DNA of 27,426 nt. It comes from Nitrospira sp. (GTDB lineage: Bacteria > Nitrospirota > Thermodesulfovibrionia > Thermodesulfovibrionales > SM23-35). The translations under genes were made by a program, and so were the position numbers. Shown one piece after another: positions 1 to 7,562 of the stretch (position 1 is the first letter of the stretch; every line of letters starts with the position of its first letter). The notes beneath the pieces were generated by a model. The model was not told the origin of the DNA. It ran no database searches and worked only from the letters and a program-made list of their open reading frames with translations. The stretch is taken from the NCBI GenBank assembly GCA_016873595.1, contig VGWZ01000004.1:1-27426 (forward strand), read 5' to 3'.

Positions 1-1
1 G

Positions 2-964
2 TATAAAAAACCGTTCAGGATAGTGAACATAAGAAAAGGGCGGAAAAGACCTGGACTGATGCCACAGCACCTCACGTCTGTCAGGGCAGCACAACTCCTC
101 TCTTCTGCTGAAGTTGTTGGTGACTATGCGGGGTCAACAGAGCTTTCTTTTTCACCTCATGAAGTAAAAGGTGGGGAATTTTTCTTTGACATTGGCACAG
201 CAGGCTCTACCTCTCTGGTTCTTCAGACACTTATTCCAGCCCTTTTATTTTCAGAAAAAAAGAATACCGTAATTCTGAAAGGAGGTACCCATGTCCCTTA
301 TAGCCCATCATTTCATTATGTTGAAGGGGTTTTTATTCAGGTTTTAAAAAGACTGGGGATAGATATTCAGCTTACTATAGAATCGTATGGTTTTTATCCA
401 AAAGGGGGAGGGAAAATCAGGGCAGAAATATTTCCTGCAAAGGAAATCAGGCCCCTGAGGATTATGGAAAGGGGTATGATGTCAGGATTAAAAGGATATT
501 CAGGTGTCGGGAATCTGCCCTTGTCCATAGCCGAAAGGCAGAGAAATGCCCTCTTAGAAAAAATACATTCTCAAATAAAAGGCCTTAGATGTCCTGTTGA
601 CATAGAACTTCTGAATGTTTCAACGCCAGGGCAAGGAACATTTATATTTCTTCAGTCAGAATCAGAACAATCTATAGCAGGCTTTACATCCCTTGGTGAA
701 AGGGGAAAGCGGGCAGAGACTGTGGGAGAAGAAACAGCAAGAGAATTTATAAACTATTACCATTCAGATGTAGTCTTTGATCAGCATCTCCCTGACCAGA
801 TAGTTTTATATTTATCAATCTGTAACAAGGAATCAGAATTTACTACTTCCTGCATCACACAACATCTGATGACGAATTTATGGGCAATACAATTATTCCG
901 TGAATTCCATTATTCAATAGAAGGAGAGATAGGAAAACCGGGGAGGGTGAAAATCAATGAGTGA
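2..964 (+). CDS. rtcA: RNA 3'-terminal phosphate cyclase, 5' end cut by the window edge
   Basis: Converts RNA 3'-phosphate ends to 2',3'-cyclic phosphate using ATP through an enzyme-AMP intermediate. The frame is open to base 2 and reads YKKPFRIVNIRKGRKRPGL, the usual RtcA N-terminal region, so the GTG at 23 is not the true start; about 30 residues, including the EIDGSxGEGGGQ motif, lie outside the window. Visible family features are RPGLMPQHL, the GSTSLVLQTLIPALLF segment, the glycine-rich YPKGGGK, and near the end FDQHLPDQIVLY, which carries the histidine expected to be adenylylated. No rtcB or rtcR is visible beside it. It ends just before the convergent lipoprotein gene. Family assignment is strong; the cellular substrate is unknown. 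Confidence 0.93.
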   Translation, partial: YKKPFRIVNIRKGRKRPGLMPQHLTSVRAAQLLSSAEVVGDYAGSTELSFSPHEVKGGEFFFDIGTAGSTSLVLQTLIPALLFSEKKNTVILKGGTHVPYSPSFHYVEGVFIQVLKRLGIDIQLTIESYGFYPKGGGKIRAEIFPAKEIRPLRIMERGMMSGLKGYSGVGNLPLSIAERQRNALLEKIHSQIKGLRCPVDIELLNVSTPGQGTFIFLQSESEQSIAGFTSLGERGKRAETVGEETAREFINYYHSDVVFDQHLPDQIVLYLSICNKESEFTTSCITQHLMTNLWAIQLFREFHYSIEGEIGKPGRVKINE

Positions 965-976
965 TTGTAATTGTTT

Positions 977-1525
977 TTACCTTCTCCTCATTATTCCCCT
1001 GAGGAGAAAAGGTCTATCATCATCAAAGAGCATTCTTCGTACTTCTGGTATGAGACTTATTGTGACTGTCACCTTACTGTCCTTAATTACATAAAGGACA
1101 TCGAGGACATCAGTATAACCGAAGTCAGGAGGGTAGTAGAGCGGTCTTAATTCATATCCGATCGTATTCCCTGTAGGATTAATAATCCTGCTCAACCTAA
1201 ATTGCCAGAAGGAATGGTGGAACCTGATAAACTTTCCTGCCTCCTCCAGCGCCTCTTTTGCAGGGACCCCTTGTTTTATCTTGTAATCAAATTCAGGTGC
1301 ATATACTTCAAATGTATAGTTGTCACCTTCTTTATCCAGAATCGCAATGGTTTCGATGTCGTTACTATATCTCCCCCCGTAAAGTATGAGAGTATACATT
1401 CCTGATATCTCTGTAACCTTTGCTCCCTCTGTTTTCAGATATATTCCAGGAGCACAGGAAATAATGGTCAGGAAGAGCGAAATAATTATCATTGTGGTCG
1501 TAAAGCTATAGAATATTTTTTTCAT
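977..1525 (-). CDS. Predicted lipoprotein of unknown function
   Basis: A 182-residue protein with a lipoprotein signal: a basic start (MKK), a hydrophobic stretch, then LTIISC with the lipidated cysteine at residue 24. The following residues (APG) have no Asp at position +2, so outer-membrane sorting is possible. The mature part has alternating beta-type segments such as GMYTLILYGG and TIAILDKEGDNYTFEVYAPEFDY, a PLYYPPDFGYTDVLDVLYVI segment and a basic end (RGIMRRR). I recognise no catalytic motif or named family. It is convergent with rtcA, with 12 bases between the stop codons, and stands alone. A possible minus-strand -10 box (TATAAG, plus-strand 1553-1558) lies upstream. Lipoprotein status is well supported; the role is unknown. 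Confidence 0.75.
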   Translation of the reverse strand: MKKIFYSFTTTMIIISLFLTIISCAPGIYLKTEGAKVTEISGMYTLILYGGRYSNDIETIAILDKEGDNYTFEVYAPEFDYKIKQGVPAKEALEEAGKFIRFHHSFWQFRLSRIINPTGNTIGYELRPLYYPPDFGYTDVLDVLYVIKDSKVTVTISLIPEVRRMLFDDDRPFLLRGIMRRR

Positions 1526-1766
1526 GACTTTATTTTTCTATTTCTCTACCTACTTATATGAGTTTACCCTTTGACATAAACTATTTATCAATACCTATGT
1601 CCTTTTCATCTCTTTTTTTCTTTACAAATTTTACCTGAACGACACTTTAATTTTCATCTCCATTCAAGGGGTTTGGCCGAGGCTTTCTTAAGATTGCCTT
1701 CCTTTAGCTCAGGAACAATTGGTTCTGTGAGGACTATTATTCAGTTAAAAATCATGAGTAAAAAGT
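1526..1766. other. Intergenic region between divergent genes, no gene found
   Basis: About 240 bases separate the lipoprotein gene (minus) from the nuclease gene (plus). I see no open frame of note and no RNA gene. A TTGACA hexamer at 1571-1576 on the plus strand has no good -10 box at the right distance (ACCTAT at 1593-1598 is the closest). The stretch from 1600 to 1660 is pyrimidine-rich on the plus strand. Confidence 0.5.
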
Positions 1767-1772
1767 TATAAT
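1767..1772 (+). promoter_or_regulatory. -10 box of a leaderless promoter for the SNase-type gene
   Basis: A perfect TATAAT lies five bases before the ATG at 1778, so transcription should start at or within a base or two of the start codon. No Shine-Dalgarno sequence is present between them. No clear -35 hexamer is seen. Confidence 0.5.
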
Positions 1773-1777
1773 AAAAC

Positions 1778-2326
1778 ATGAACAGAAAAACAATGAAATT
1801 TGGTGCATTGTTGTTCTTTTTTATATCTACAATTGTCTATTTCATTTATGACAAATATCCTCCTGAAGCACAGCGGAGTAAAGATACATCTGTTGTCTCT
1901 GTCGTGGAAGTCCATGATGGTGATACTGTCAGTGTTATCATCAATAAGAAAAAAGAAAAGGTGAGGCTCATAGGGATAGATGCGCCTGAAATAGGACAGA
2001 GACCCTGGGGAGAGAAGGCAAAAAAATATCTTGAAACACTCTTGAGTCTCTCAGGGTGGAAGGTAACACTGGAATTCGATGTTGAACAAAGGGATAAGTA
2101 TGGCCGTATCCTCGCATATCTCTGTACGGATCATGGAGAGATAATTAACCTTTTGATGCTCAAGAATGGATATGCAATGCTTTATACTGTTCCACCAGAT
2201 GTAAAGTATGTCAATGAATTACAAGAGGCACAGAGAGAGGCAAGGGAGAAGAGAATCGGGATATGGGGTGAAAAAGGCTTAAGGGAAAAACCAGAGGATT
2301 ACAGGAAAGAACACCCAAGAATGTGA
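1778..2326 (+). CDS. Membrane-anchored thermonuclease (SNase-like) family protein
   Basis: Likely a calcium-dependent nuclease acting outside the cytoplasm. Residues 7-24 form one hydrophobic N-terminal segment (signal anchor or uncleaved signal), followed by the SNase fold. VVEVHDGDTVSV (about 42-53) gives the first metal-binding Asp; VRLIGIDAPE (62-71) holds Arg63, Asp68 and Glu71, matching the Arg35/Asp40/Glu43 active-site set of staphylococcal nuclease; DKYGRILAYL (106-115) gives the second catalytic Arg (110). The C-terminal EAQREAREKRIGIWG is also typical. At 182 residues it is a normal size, and all catalytic positions appear intact. It stands alone between a lipoprotein gene and a convergent HAD gene. 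Possible roles are nucleic-acid scavenging or repair; the biological role is not shown by context. Confidence 0.9.
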   Translation: MNRKTMKFGALLFFFISTIVYFIYDKYPPEAQRSKDTSVVSVVEVHDGDTVSVIINKKKEKVRLIGIDAPEIGQRPWGEKAKKYLETLLSLSGWKVTLEFDVEQRDKYGRILAYLCTDHGEIINLLMLKNGYAMLYTVPPDVKYVNELQEAQREAREKRIGIWGEKGLREKPEDYRKEHPRM

Positions 2327-2336
2327 TGTTTTCGGG

Positions 2337-3005
2337 CTAAGACTCATCCATCAATTCACTAAAATCAAAAACAGACAGAAAATCTTTTGAGGGTTTCGGT
2401 TTCATATTTGAACTTGCCTTTGCCTTGTAAAGAACATATGCGAGCCCATATTTTTTTGCTGTTGTTAAAATCTCTTCTGAATCATCAATGAGGAGAGTTT
2501 TTTCTTTATCAAATCCAAGACGTTTTTCTGCTACCCCCCAAAACTCAAGGCTCTCCTTTGGATAACCCGCATCGAATGAAGAAAGCACAGAATCAAAATA
2601 CTTTCCTATACGTGTCTTTTTGAGTTTCAGGTCAACAGCCTTATAATGTGCATTTGTGACGAGAAAGATTTTTTTCTTTTTTCTTTTGAGCATCTTGAGA
2701 AAATCCTCGACATGGGGATGAACTTCTATGAGATGTCGTATCTGCTCTTTAAGTGCAGGGATATCAAAATCAAGTTCTTTTGACCAGAAGTCGAGGTCTG
2801 TCCAGTTTAAGGTGCCCTCATGGATCCTGTAGAGCTTCATGAGCTCATATTTTGCCTTGCCAAATGTAATGTTGTGTTTCTCAGCATACTTTTCTGGTAC
2901 AAGATGCTCCCAGAAGTAGTCATCAAAATATTTGTCGAGGAGTGTTCCATCCATATCAAGGAGGACAAATTGTATATCTTTGAGAGGAAATTTTACTAGG
3001 TTCAT
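2337..3005 (-). CDS. yrfG: HAD-family phosphatase, GMP/IMP nucleotidase-like
   Basis: Haloacid dehalogenase superfamily hydrolase, 222 residues, the same length as Escherichia coli YrfG, which removes phosphate from purine nucleotides. Motif I is DMDGTLLD (Asp17 nucleophile, Asp19), motif II is the Thr-Asn at 117-118 (FLVTNAH), motif III is the Lys at 150 (GYPKES) and motif IV is LLIDDSEE with Asp174/Asp175. The cap region carries the family-specific DDYFWEHLVPEKYAEKHNI and LNWTDLDFWSKELDFDI, which I recognise from YrfG. It is divergent from argD, about 100 bases between the starts. YrfG-type function is an inference from similarity; the HAD phosphatase assignment is firm. Confidence 0.85.
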   Translation of the reverse strand: MNLVKFPLKDIQFVLLDMDGTLLDKYFDDYFWEHLVPEKYAEKHNITFGKAKYELMKLYRIHEGTLNWTDLDFWSKELDFDIPALKEQIRHLIEVHPHVEDFLKMLKRKKKKIFLVTNAHYKAVDLKLKKTRIGKYFDSVLSSFDAGYPKESLEFWGVAEKRLGFDKEKTLLIDDSEEILTTAKKYGLAYVLYKAKASSNMKPKPSKDFLSVFDFSELMDES

Positions 3006-3072
3006 CTCATCTTTTATATCTTCTTTTTATTTCTCAGGATAGTATACATAAAAAGAAATAAGAAGTAAGGGT

Positions 3073-3102
3073 TTGATTTTTCAACGGATTTTCCGTTATT
3101 AT
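3073..3102 (+). promoter_or_regulatory. Promoter with internal palindrome upstream of argD
   Basis: A -35-like TTGATT (3073-3078) and a -10-like TATTAT (3097-3102) are 18 bases apart. Between them sits a perfect inverted repeat, AACGGA-TTT-TCCGTT (3083-3097). The -10 box ends six bases before the argD ATG at 3109, so the transcript would be leaderless. The palindrome is placed where a repressor would block RNA polymerase. It does not match the classical ARG box (TGAATnnnnATTCA). Confidence 0.45.
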
Positions 3103-3108
3103 CTTTTC

Positions 3109-4308
3109 ATGGATATTAAGAAATTCTTCGATGAAGCAAGTCGCTATATCATGAATACCTATGCCAGGTTCCCTGTCGTCCTGAGGAAAGGCCGGGGTAT
3201 GAAGGTATGGAGTTCTGATGGTAAAGAATATCTCGATTTTGTCGGTGGAGTTGCAGTAAATATTCTTGGTCACTGCCACCCTCGGGTTGTGGTTGCGATA
3301 CAGAAGCAGGCACAGCGGCTCCTCCATGTATCAAATTATTACTACATTGAACCACAGATAAAACTTGCAAAACTGCTCATAGAGAATTCTTTTGCAGATA
3401 AGGTATTTTTCTGCAATTCAGGAGCTGAGGCAAACGAAGCAGCAATAAAGCTCAGCCGTAAGTATTCTAAGGAAAATGTCAGTTCTGATCGTTTTGAGAT
3501 AATCACTGCGAAGAATTCTTTCCATGGAAGGACTCTTGCAACACTTACTGCAACAGGACAGGAAAAATTTCAGAAAGGTTTCGAGCCATTAGTACCAGGG
3601 TTCAAACACGTTCCGTTTAATGATGTGAGCGCTATAAATAAAGCAATAACAAAGAACACATGTGCAATCATGTTAGAGCCTATACAGGGAGAAGGCGGGG
3701 TGCTGGTACCAGACCAGAATTACCTGAAAAACATACGGGAACTCTGTAACAAACATACTCTACTGCTCATACTGGATGAGGTACAGACAGGAATGGGCAG
3801 GACAGGGAAACTATTTGCGTATGAACATTTTGACATTACGCCAGACATTATGACGATTGCAAAAGGACTCGGTGGCGGTGTGCCAATAGGTGCAATGCTT
3901 ACCACAGATAAGTTTGCCCCTGCGTTACAGCCCGGCACCCATGCGACAACCTTTGGTGGTAACCCGCTTGTATGTGCTGCAGCAATAGCAACAATCGAGA
4001 CACTCCTTGAAGATGGGTTTATACTCGACCAGTGTAACAGAATGGGTAAATACCTGAGGGAAAGGCTCGAAGAGCTTAAGAAGAAATTCCCAGGCCTTAT
4101 TGTGGATATAAGGGGCCTTGGACTCATGTTGGGCATGGAATTGTCAAAAGAAGGCGAGCCTATCGTGAAGGCATGTATTGAAAAGGGAGTTCTTATAAAC
4201 TGCACTGCGGGGAATGTGTTGCGTTTCATACCACCTCTGATTGTACAAAAGAAAGATATAGACCGTCTTATTGAGACACTTGAGGAAGTTTTTAAGAGGC
4301 TCTCATAA
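3109..4308 (+). CDS. argD: Acetylornithine aminotransferase
   Basis: PLP-dependent class III aminotransferase that converts N-acetylglutamate semialdehyde to N-acetylornithine in arginine synthesis; many members also act on succinyl-diaminopimelate. From the ATG at 3109 it is 399 residues, normal for the family; the upstream TTG at 3073 fits better as a -35 element. Landmarks: KEYLDFVGGVAVNILGHCHP, the FCNSGAEANEAAIKLSR cofactor segment, NSFHGRTLATL, MLEPIQGEGGV, LILDEVQTGMGRTG and IAKGLGGGVPIGAM, whose Lys forms the Schiff base with PLP. argF follows 35 bases downstream, so the two probably form an arginine operon. The alternative names (gabT, ornithine aminotransferase) are less likely because of argF next door. 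Confidence 0.95.
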   Translation: MDIKKFFDEASRYIMNTYARFPVVLRKGRGMKVWSSDGKEYLDFVGGVAVNILGHCHPRVVVAIQKQAQRLLHVSNYYYIEPQIKLAKLLIENSFADKVFFCNSGAEANEAAIKLSRKYSKENVSSDRFEIITAKNSFHGRTLATLTATGQEKFQKGFEPLVPGFKHVPFNDVSAINKAITKNTCAIMLEPIQGEGGVLVPDQNYLKNIRELCNKHTLLLILDEVQTGMGRTGKLFAYEHFDITPDIMTIAKGLGGGVPIGAMLTTDKFAPALQPGTHATTFGGNPLVCAAAIATIETLLEDGFILDQCNRMGKYLRERLEELKKKFPGLIVDIRGLGLMLGMELSKEGEPIVKACIEKGVLINCTAGNVLRFIPPLIVQKKDIDRLIETLEEVFKRLS

Positions 4309-4343
4309 ATCAGGAGAGGACAAAAATAATCAGGAGACAAAAG

Positions 4344-5249
4344 ATGAAAAGGGATTTTTTGACATTATGGGATTTATCTTCACACGAGATAAATCATCTG
4401 CTTAAACGGGCTATAGAACTTAAGTCAGGCAAGGATGCACATAAATGCCCAATGATAGGAAAAAGTATAGCTCTTCTGTTTGAAAAGGCATCGACAAGGA
4501 CAAGGGTTTCTTTAGAAGTAGGTATCTATCAGCTCGGTGCAAAGGCTATTTATATGAATCCGAAGGAGATTCAGCTTGGAAGGGGCGAAACTATCCGTGA
4601 CACTGCAAAGGTGCTTTCACGGTATTTAGATGCAATTGTCATCAGGACCTTCAGCCATGATATGCTTATAGAGTTTGCATCCAATTCCTCGATCCCTGTC
4701 ATCAATGGTCTGAGTAACTTGCACCATCCATGTCAGGCACTCGCAGATTTGATGACGATTCTCGAAACGAAAGGGAGACTCAAGGGCATCCGACTTGCGT
4801 ATATAGGTGACGGCAATAATGTTGCAAATTCTCTGATAGAGGCTGCCTCAAGGATGGGGATAAACCTTACGATTGCATGTCCTAAAGGGTATGAGCCTGA
4901 CCCTGATGTGCTCAAGAGAGCAAGAGCCTCTGCAAAGAGTGAGATCGTTATCCTCAGAGACCCCCAAAAAGCCGTAAACGGGGCAGATGCAGTATACACA
5001 GATGTATGGGTAAGCATGGGGCAGGAGAAAGAATCGAGGGCTAAAAGGGCGAAGCTCAAGAGCTATCAGATAAGCAATAAAGTCCTCTCATATGCAAAGA
5101 AGGACGCAATAGTGCTTCATTGTTTGCCTGCTCACAGGGGTGACGAGATTACAGACGATGTCTTAGATGGTCCTCAAAGTGTCGTTATTGATCAGGCAGA
5201 AAATAGACTCCATACACAAAAGGCATTGTTAGAATTTCTATTAACCTGA
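4344..5249 (+). CDS. argF: Ornithine carbamoyltransferase
   Basis: Transfers a carbamoyl group to ornithine to give citrulline in arginine synthesis. Carbamoyl-phosphate binding motif STRTR at 50-54 (EKASTRTRVSLE), HHPCQALADL (127-136), the DVWVSMGQE ornithine-side loop (220-228) and HCLPAHRGDEI with Cys260 are all present. At 301 residues it has normal length and all key residues. It follows argD in the same direction. The ribosome site AGGAG (4332-4336) sits eight bases from the ATG; a copy of the 9-base string ATCAGGAGA occurs 20 bases earlier (4309-4317 and 4329-4337), so the leader seems to have a duplicated Shine-Dalgarno segment. No argG or argH appears in the window. Confidence 0.96.
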   Translation: MKRDFLTLWDLSSHEINHLLKRAIELKSGKDAHKCPMIGKSIALLFEKASTRTRVSLEVGIYQLGAKAIYMNPKEIQLGRGETIRDTAKVLSRYLDAIVIRTFSHDMLIEFASNSSIPVINGLSNLHHPCQALADLMTILETKGRLKGIRLAYIGDGNNVANSLIEAASRMGINLTIACPKGYEPDPDVLKRARASAKSEIVILRDPQKAVNGADAVYTDVWVSMGQEKESRAKRAKLKSYQISNKVLSYAKKDAIVLHCLPAHRGDEITDDVLDGPQSVVIDQAENRLHTQKALLEFLLT

Positions 5250-5297
5250 CCTGTTCGTGAGAAGAAGTAAAATTTATATATACATTGAGGAGAGAGC

Positions 5298-5756
5298 ATG
5301 CTGAAGGCAAAAGACATAATGACCAGGGATGTAATAACGGTGAAACCAACCACTAACATAGAAGATCTGGCAAGGATACTCATAAAACACGGGATCAGTG
5401 GTGCTCCTGTAGTTGATGATGATATGAATGTAATTGGCATAGTCACTGAAAATGACCTCATAAGCAAAAACAAGAGACTTCATATCCCTACCATATTCAG
5501 ACTGTTTGATGCCTTCATCCCTATTGGAACGAGCAAACTTGAGGTCGAGATCAAAAAGATGGCTGCATCTATAGTTGGCGAGATATGCACAAGAGATGTT
5601 GTGACTGTAGATGATGAGACACCTATGGAAGACATTGCCACAATAATAACAGAAAAAAAGATACATCTCCTCCCTGTGGTAAAAGAAGGGAAATTAGTCG
5701 GAATCATTGGTAAAAAAGATATAATCAGGGGAATTGCAGGTGAGGCTTCTGAGTGA
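5298..5756 (+). CDS. Tandem CBS-domain protein
   Basis: A 152-residue stand-alone CBS pair (Bateman module), expected to bind adenine nucleotides and act as a sensor or regulator. CBS 1 covers about residues 3-60 (DIMTRDVITVKPTTNIEDLARILIKHGISGAPVVDD) and CBS 2 about 90-150 (ICTRDVVTVDDETPMEDIATIITEKKIHLLPVVKEGKLVGIIGKKDIIRG). A strong ribosome site GAGGAGAGAG lies just before the ATG. It lies 48 bases behind argF in the same direction and may be co-transcribed with the arginine genes, but a regulatory link to them is speculation. The family is certain; the partner is unknown. Confidence 0.88.
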   Translation: MLKAKDIMTRDVITVKPTTNIEDLARILIKHGISGAPVVDDDMNVIGIVTENDLISKNKRLHIPTIFRLFDAFIPIGTSKLEVEIKKMAASIVGEICTRDVVTVDDETPMEDIATIITEKKIHLLPVVKEGKLVGIIGKKDIIRGIAGEASE

Positions 5757-5849
5757 AATGGATTGAAGTAGTGGTGAGACAGAATGAGATAGAACTTTCT
5801 GTGGCGTGTTTGTTAAAATTAATTTATATTATTCCAAATTGGTGTTAAG

Positions 5850-6623
5850 GTGATTCATTTATTAAGCGTCATATTATTCTTATTGGTACCTTCTCCTGCC
5901 TTTGCATGGGGTCCTCTTACTCACATTTATCTTGGAAACGAGATCTTTTTCCTCGGCCCGCTTCTTCCCGCAGGCATATATGCACTGATAAGAAAATTCA
6001 GGCATGATTTTCTCTATGGTAATCTCGTGGCAGATATTATTATGTGGAAGAAGTATCTGTCTGACGAGAAAAGCTCTCATAGCTGGGATGTTGCGTTTAA
6101 TCTTTTTGAGTCTGCAAAGACACAGCAACAGAAAGCGTTTGTCTATGGTTATATGAGTCATCTTGCGGCTGACACTGTTGCGCATGAACGACTTACAATA
6201 GGCAGAAAGAATGCAAGACATACATTTCTTGAACTGAGGTCGGATGGGATTGTTGACAAGAAGTACTGGGTTCAGGCAAGAGCCATAGATAAAAAGGTTC
6301 AAGTAAGGAATGACCTATTCCTCGAGAGTGCTCTTGAGAGGGTTGTATTTTCTTTTAAGACAAATAAGCGGATTTTTAAAAGCATGGTATTTCTTGCAGG
6401 GTTAAATCACGAAAGGTTCAGCAGGTTTATTGATAAAAATATCGCTCTCCCTTCTGTATATGAAACGAAATATATAGAAAGGCTTCATCACGAATCTCTT
6501 GACAGGATTATAGATCTCTTTCAAAATGGCAAGGAATCAGAGATAGTAAAGAAAGATCCACTTGGAAGTCTCAGGCACAATGGGCGATTCAGGAAGTTTT
6601 GGAACATATCTCCACGTTGTTAA
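5850..6623 (+). CDS. Zinc-dependent phospholipase C-like secreted protein
   Basis: A 257-residue protein of the bacterial zinc-dependent phospholipase C / S1-P1 nuclease fold. A signal peptide (about 1-19, ending PSPAFA) would be cut to leave Trp20 as the mature N-terminus; in phospholipase C of this family the N-terminal Trp itself is a zinc ligand. Other likely ligands in order are His25 (GPLTH), Asp62 (GNLVADI), His77 (SSHSWD), His104 (YMSHLAAD), Asp108 and His112 (TVAHE). The start is a GTG with no good ribosome site; a TGTTAAAAT extended -10-like box lies upstream near 5811. The 3' end overlaps the convergent peptidase gene by four bases. The substrate is not shown; proteins of this kind are often annotated only as zinc-dependent PLC family. 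Confidence 0.85.
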   Translation: MIHLLSVILFLLVPSPAFAWGPLTHIYLGNEIFFLGPLLPAGIYALIRKFRHDFLYGNLVADIIMWKKYLSDEKSSHSWDVAFNLFESAKTQQQKAFVYGYMSHLAADTVAHERLTIGRKNARHTFLELRSDGIVDKKYWVQARAIDKKVQVRNDLFLESALERVVFSFKTNKRIFKSMVFLAGLNHERFSRFIDKNIALPSVYETKYIERLHHESLDRIIDLFQNGKESEIVKKDPLGSLRHNGRFRKFWNISPRC

Positions 6624-7513
6624 CCTGTTTCTTCATCATCACGATAGTTCCTCAGTTTTTGCCTGAATCTCAGATAACCAATTAATGTTATCAACGCTGC
6701 TGCAAAGAATACAATCCAGTAAAGGTGGTCTGCAATATATGAGAGCCATGAATACTGTATTATAAGACTCTTCTTCCACTTTTGCTCAAGCACAGTCAGT
6801 TCGACTGAGAGATTCTCTTGTACTGCCTGCCCAATAGTCGCACCTTTCTTGAGGCTGTTGAGAACTGATAGGAGTTTCTCTGTCCCATATTCATGGACAA
6901 CAAATTCTACAAAACTTTTGCTTTCCTCATATGAGAGAAGTAACCCCCTCTGTTGTTCAGGAAAGGTGAAGGCAATATCCTTCAAAGCAAATAAATTATT
7001 TGACAACACAGCCTGTTTTAAAATGTCTTTTTCTCCGGGATTAATAATATCAGCAATTCCACCGCTTGCCCATTGACAAACACCTTCATCCAGCCATTTA
7101 GGAATATTTCTTTCTTTAATATTGTGGTGAAGCAGCAGATGACATACCTCATGCTCGAAGGTAGCTATAAGGTCAAAAGGTATCCTCTCCATTTTTGAAT
7201 AATCGATGACGATAATGTTTTTCTCGGGGAGAGCAAAGGCTGTAACGAGCTCATTCTGAGCCATCTCCTGAAATGCGGTTCTCTTATGGATTAAGATGGT
7301 TGTCGGGATGAACTCGACTTTCCATTTCAGTTTCTTTTCGATATCAGTCTTGACTCCGAGGTAGACACCTGATAGGTTCATCGCAGCATTTTCAAGGGAA
7401 GGCTCATACTGAATAATAATCTCAGGATTTTTATATTCCTTCAGATTAATAGCTTCAGAAGGTATAGAGGATGCTATGATAAGGAGAGTCAGTAAAAGAA
7501 TTTTCTTGAGCAT
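6620..7513 (-). CDS. MA-type (gluzincin) metallopeptidase with C-terminal membrane anchor
   Basis: A 297-residue protein with an N-terminal signal sequence (about 1-21), a zinc-protease core and one C-terminal transmembrane segment (about 263-281) followed by a basic tail. The active site is TFEHEVCHLLLHH, giving HExxH at 121-125 with Glu122, and the third ligand is probably Glu143 in PKWLDEGVCQWASGG, the pattern of the peptidase MA-like group. The topology suggests the catalytic domain lies outside the cytoplasmic membrane, tethered at its C-terminus. It converges with the phospholipase C-like gene (4-base overlap) and is divergent from the M23 peptidase gene with only 49 bases between starts. 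The substrate is unknown. Confidence 0.82.
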   Translation of the reverse strand: MLKKILLLTLLIIASSIPSEAINLKEYKNPEIIIQYEPSLENAAMNLSGVYLGVKTDIEKKLKWKVEFIPTTILIHKRTAFQEMAQNELVTAFALPEKNIIVIDYSKMERIPFDLIATFEHEVCHLLLHHNIKERNIPKWLDEGVCQWASGGIADIINPGEKDILKQAVLSNNLFALKDIAFTFPEQQRGLLLSYEESKSFVEFVVHEYGTEKLLSVLNSLKKGATIGQAVQENLSVELTVLEQKWKKSLIIQYSWLSYIADHLYWIVFFAAALITLIGYLRFRQKLRNYRDDEETG

Positions 7514-7540
7514 AAGATATTATATCAAGAGAACAGGTTT

Positions 7541-7549
7541 TGCTATAAT
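7541..7549 (+). promoter_or_regulatory. Extended -10 promoter of the M23 peptidase gene
   Basis: TGCTATAAT is a perfect extended -10 (TGn-TATAAT) ending 13 bases before the ATG at 7563, giving a 5' leader of only a few bases. No convincing -35 box is seen, which an extended -10 does not require. Confidence 0.55.
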
Positions 7550-7562
7550 TCTAAAGGCTGAT

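Noticed and set aside
982..1008. Nine-base perfect hairpin (TTCTCCTCA / TGAGGAGAA) as a terminator between rtcA and the lipoprotein gene
   Set aside because: It lies inside the lipoprotein coding end and has no T-run after the stem on either strand, so it lacks the second half of an intrinsic terminator.
3073..3108. TTG start giving argD twelve extra residues
   Set aside because: The TTG fits as a -35 box with a -10 box 18 bases on; the extra residues (starting MIFQRIFRYY) do not look like argD, and the ATG at 3109 gives normal length.
3720..4340. 206-codon open frame on the minus strand across argD
   Set aside because: It is antisense to well-conserved argD, is serine-rich low-quality sequence and has no recognised motif.
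7476..7562. Upstream start for the M23 peptidase
   Set aside because: It would overlap the divergent peptidase gene and put 29 residues in front of a clear signal peptide; the promoter lies within this stretch.
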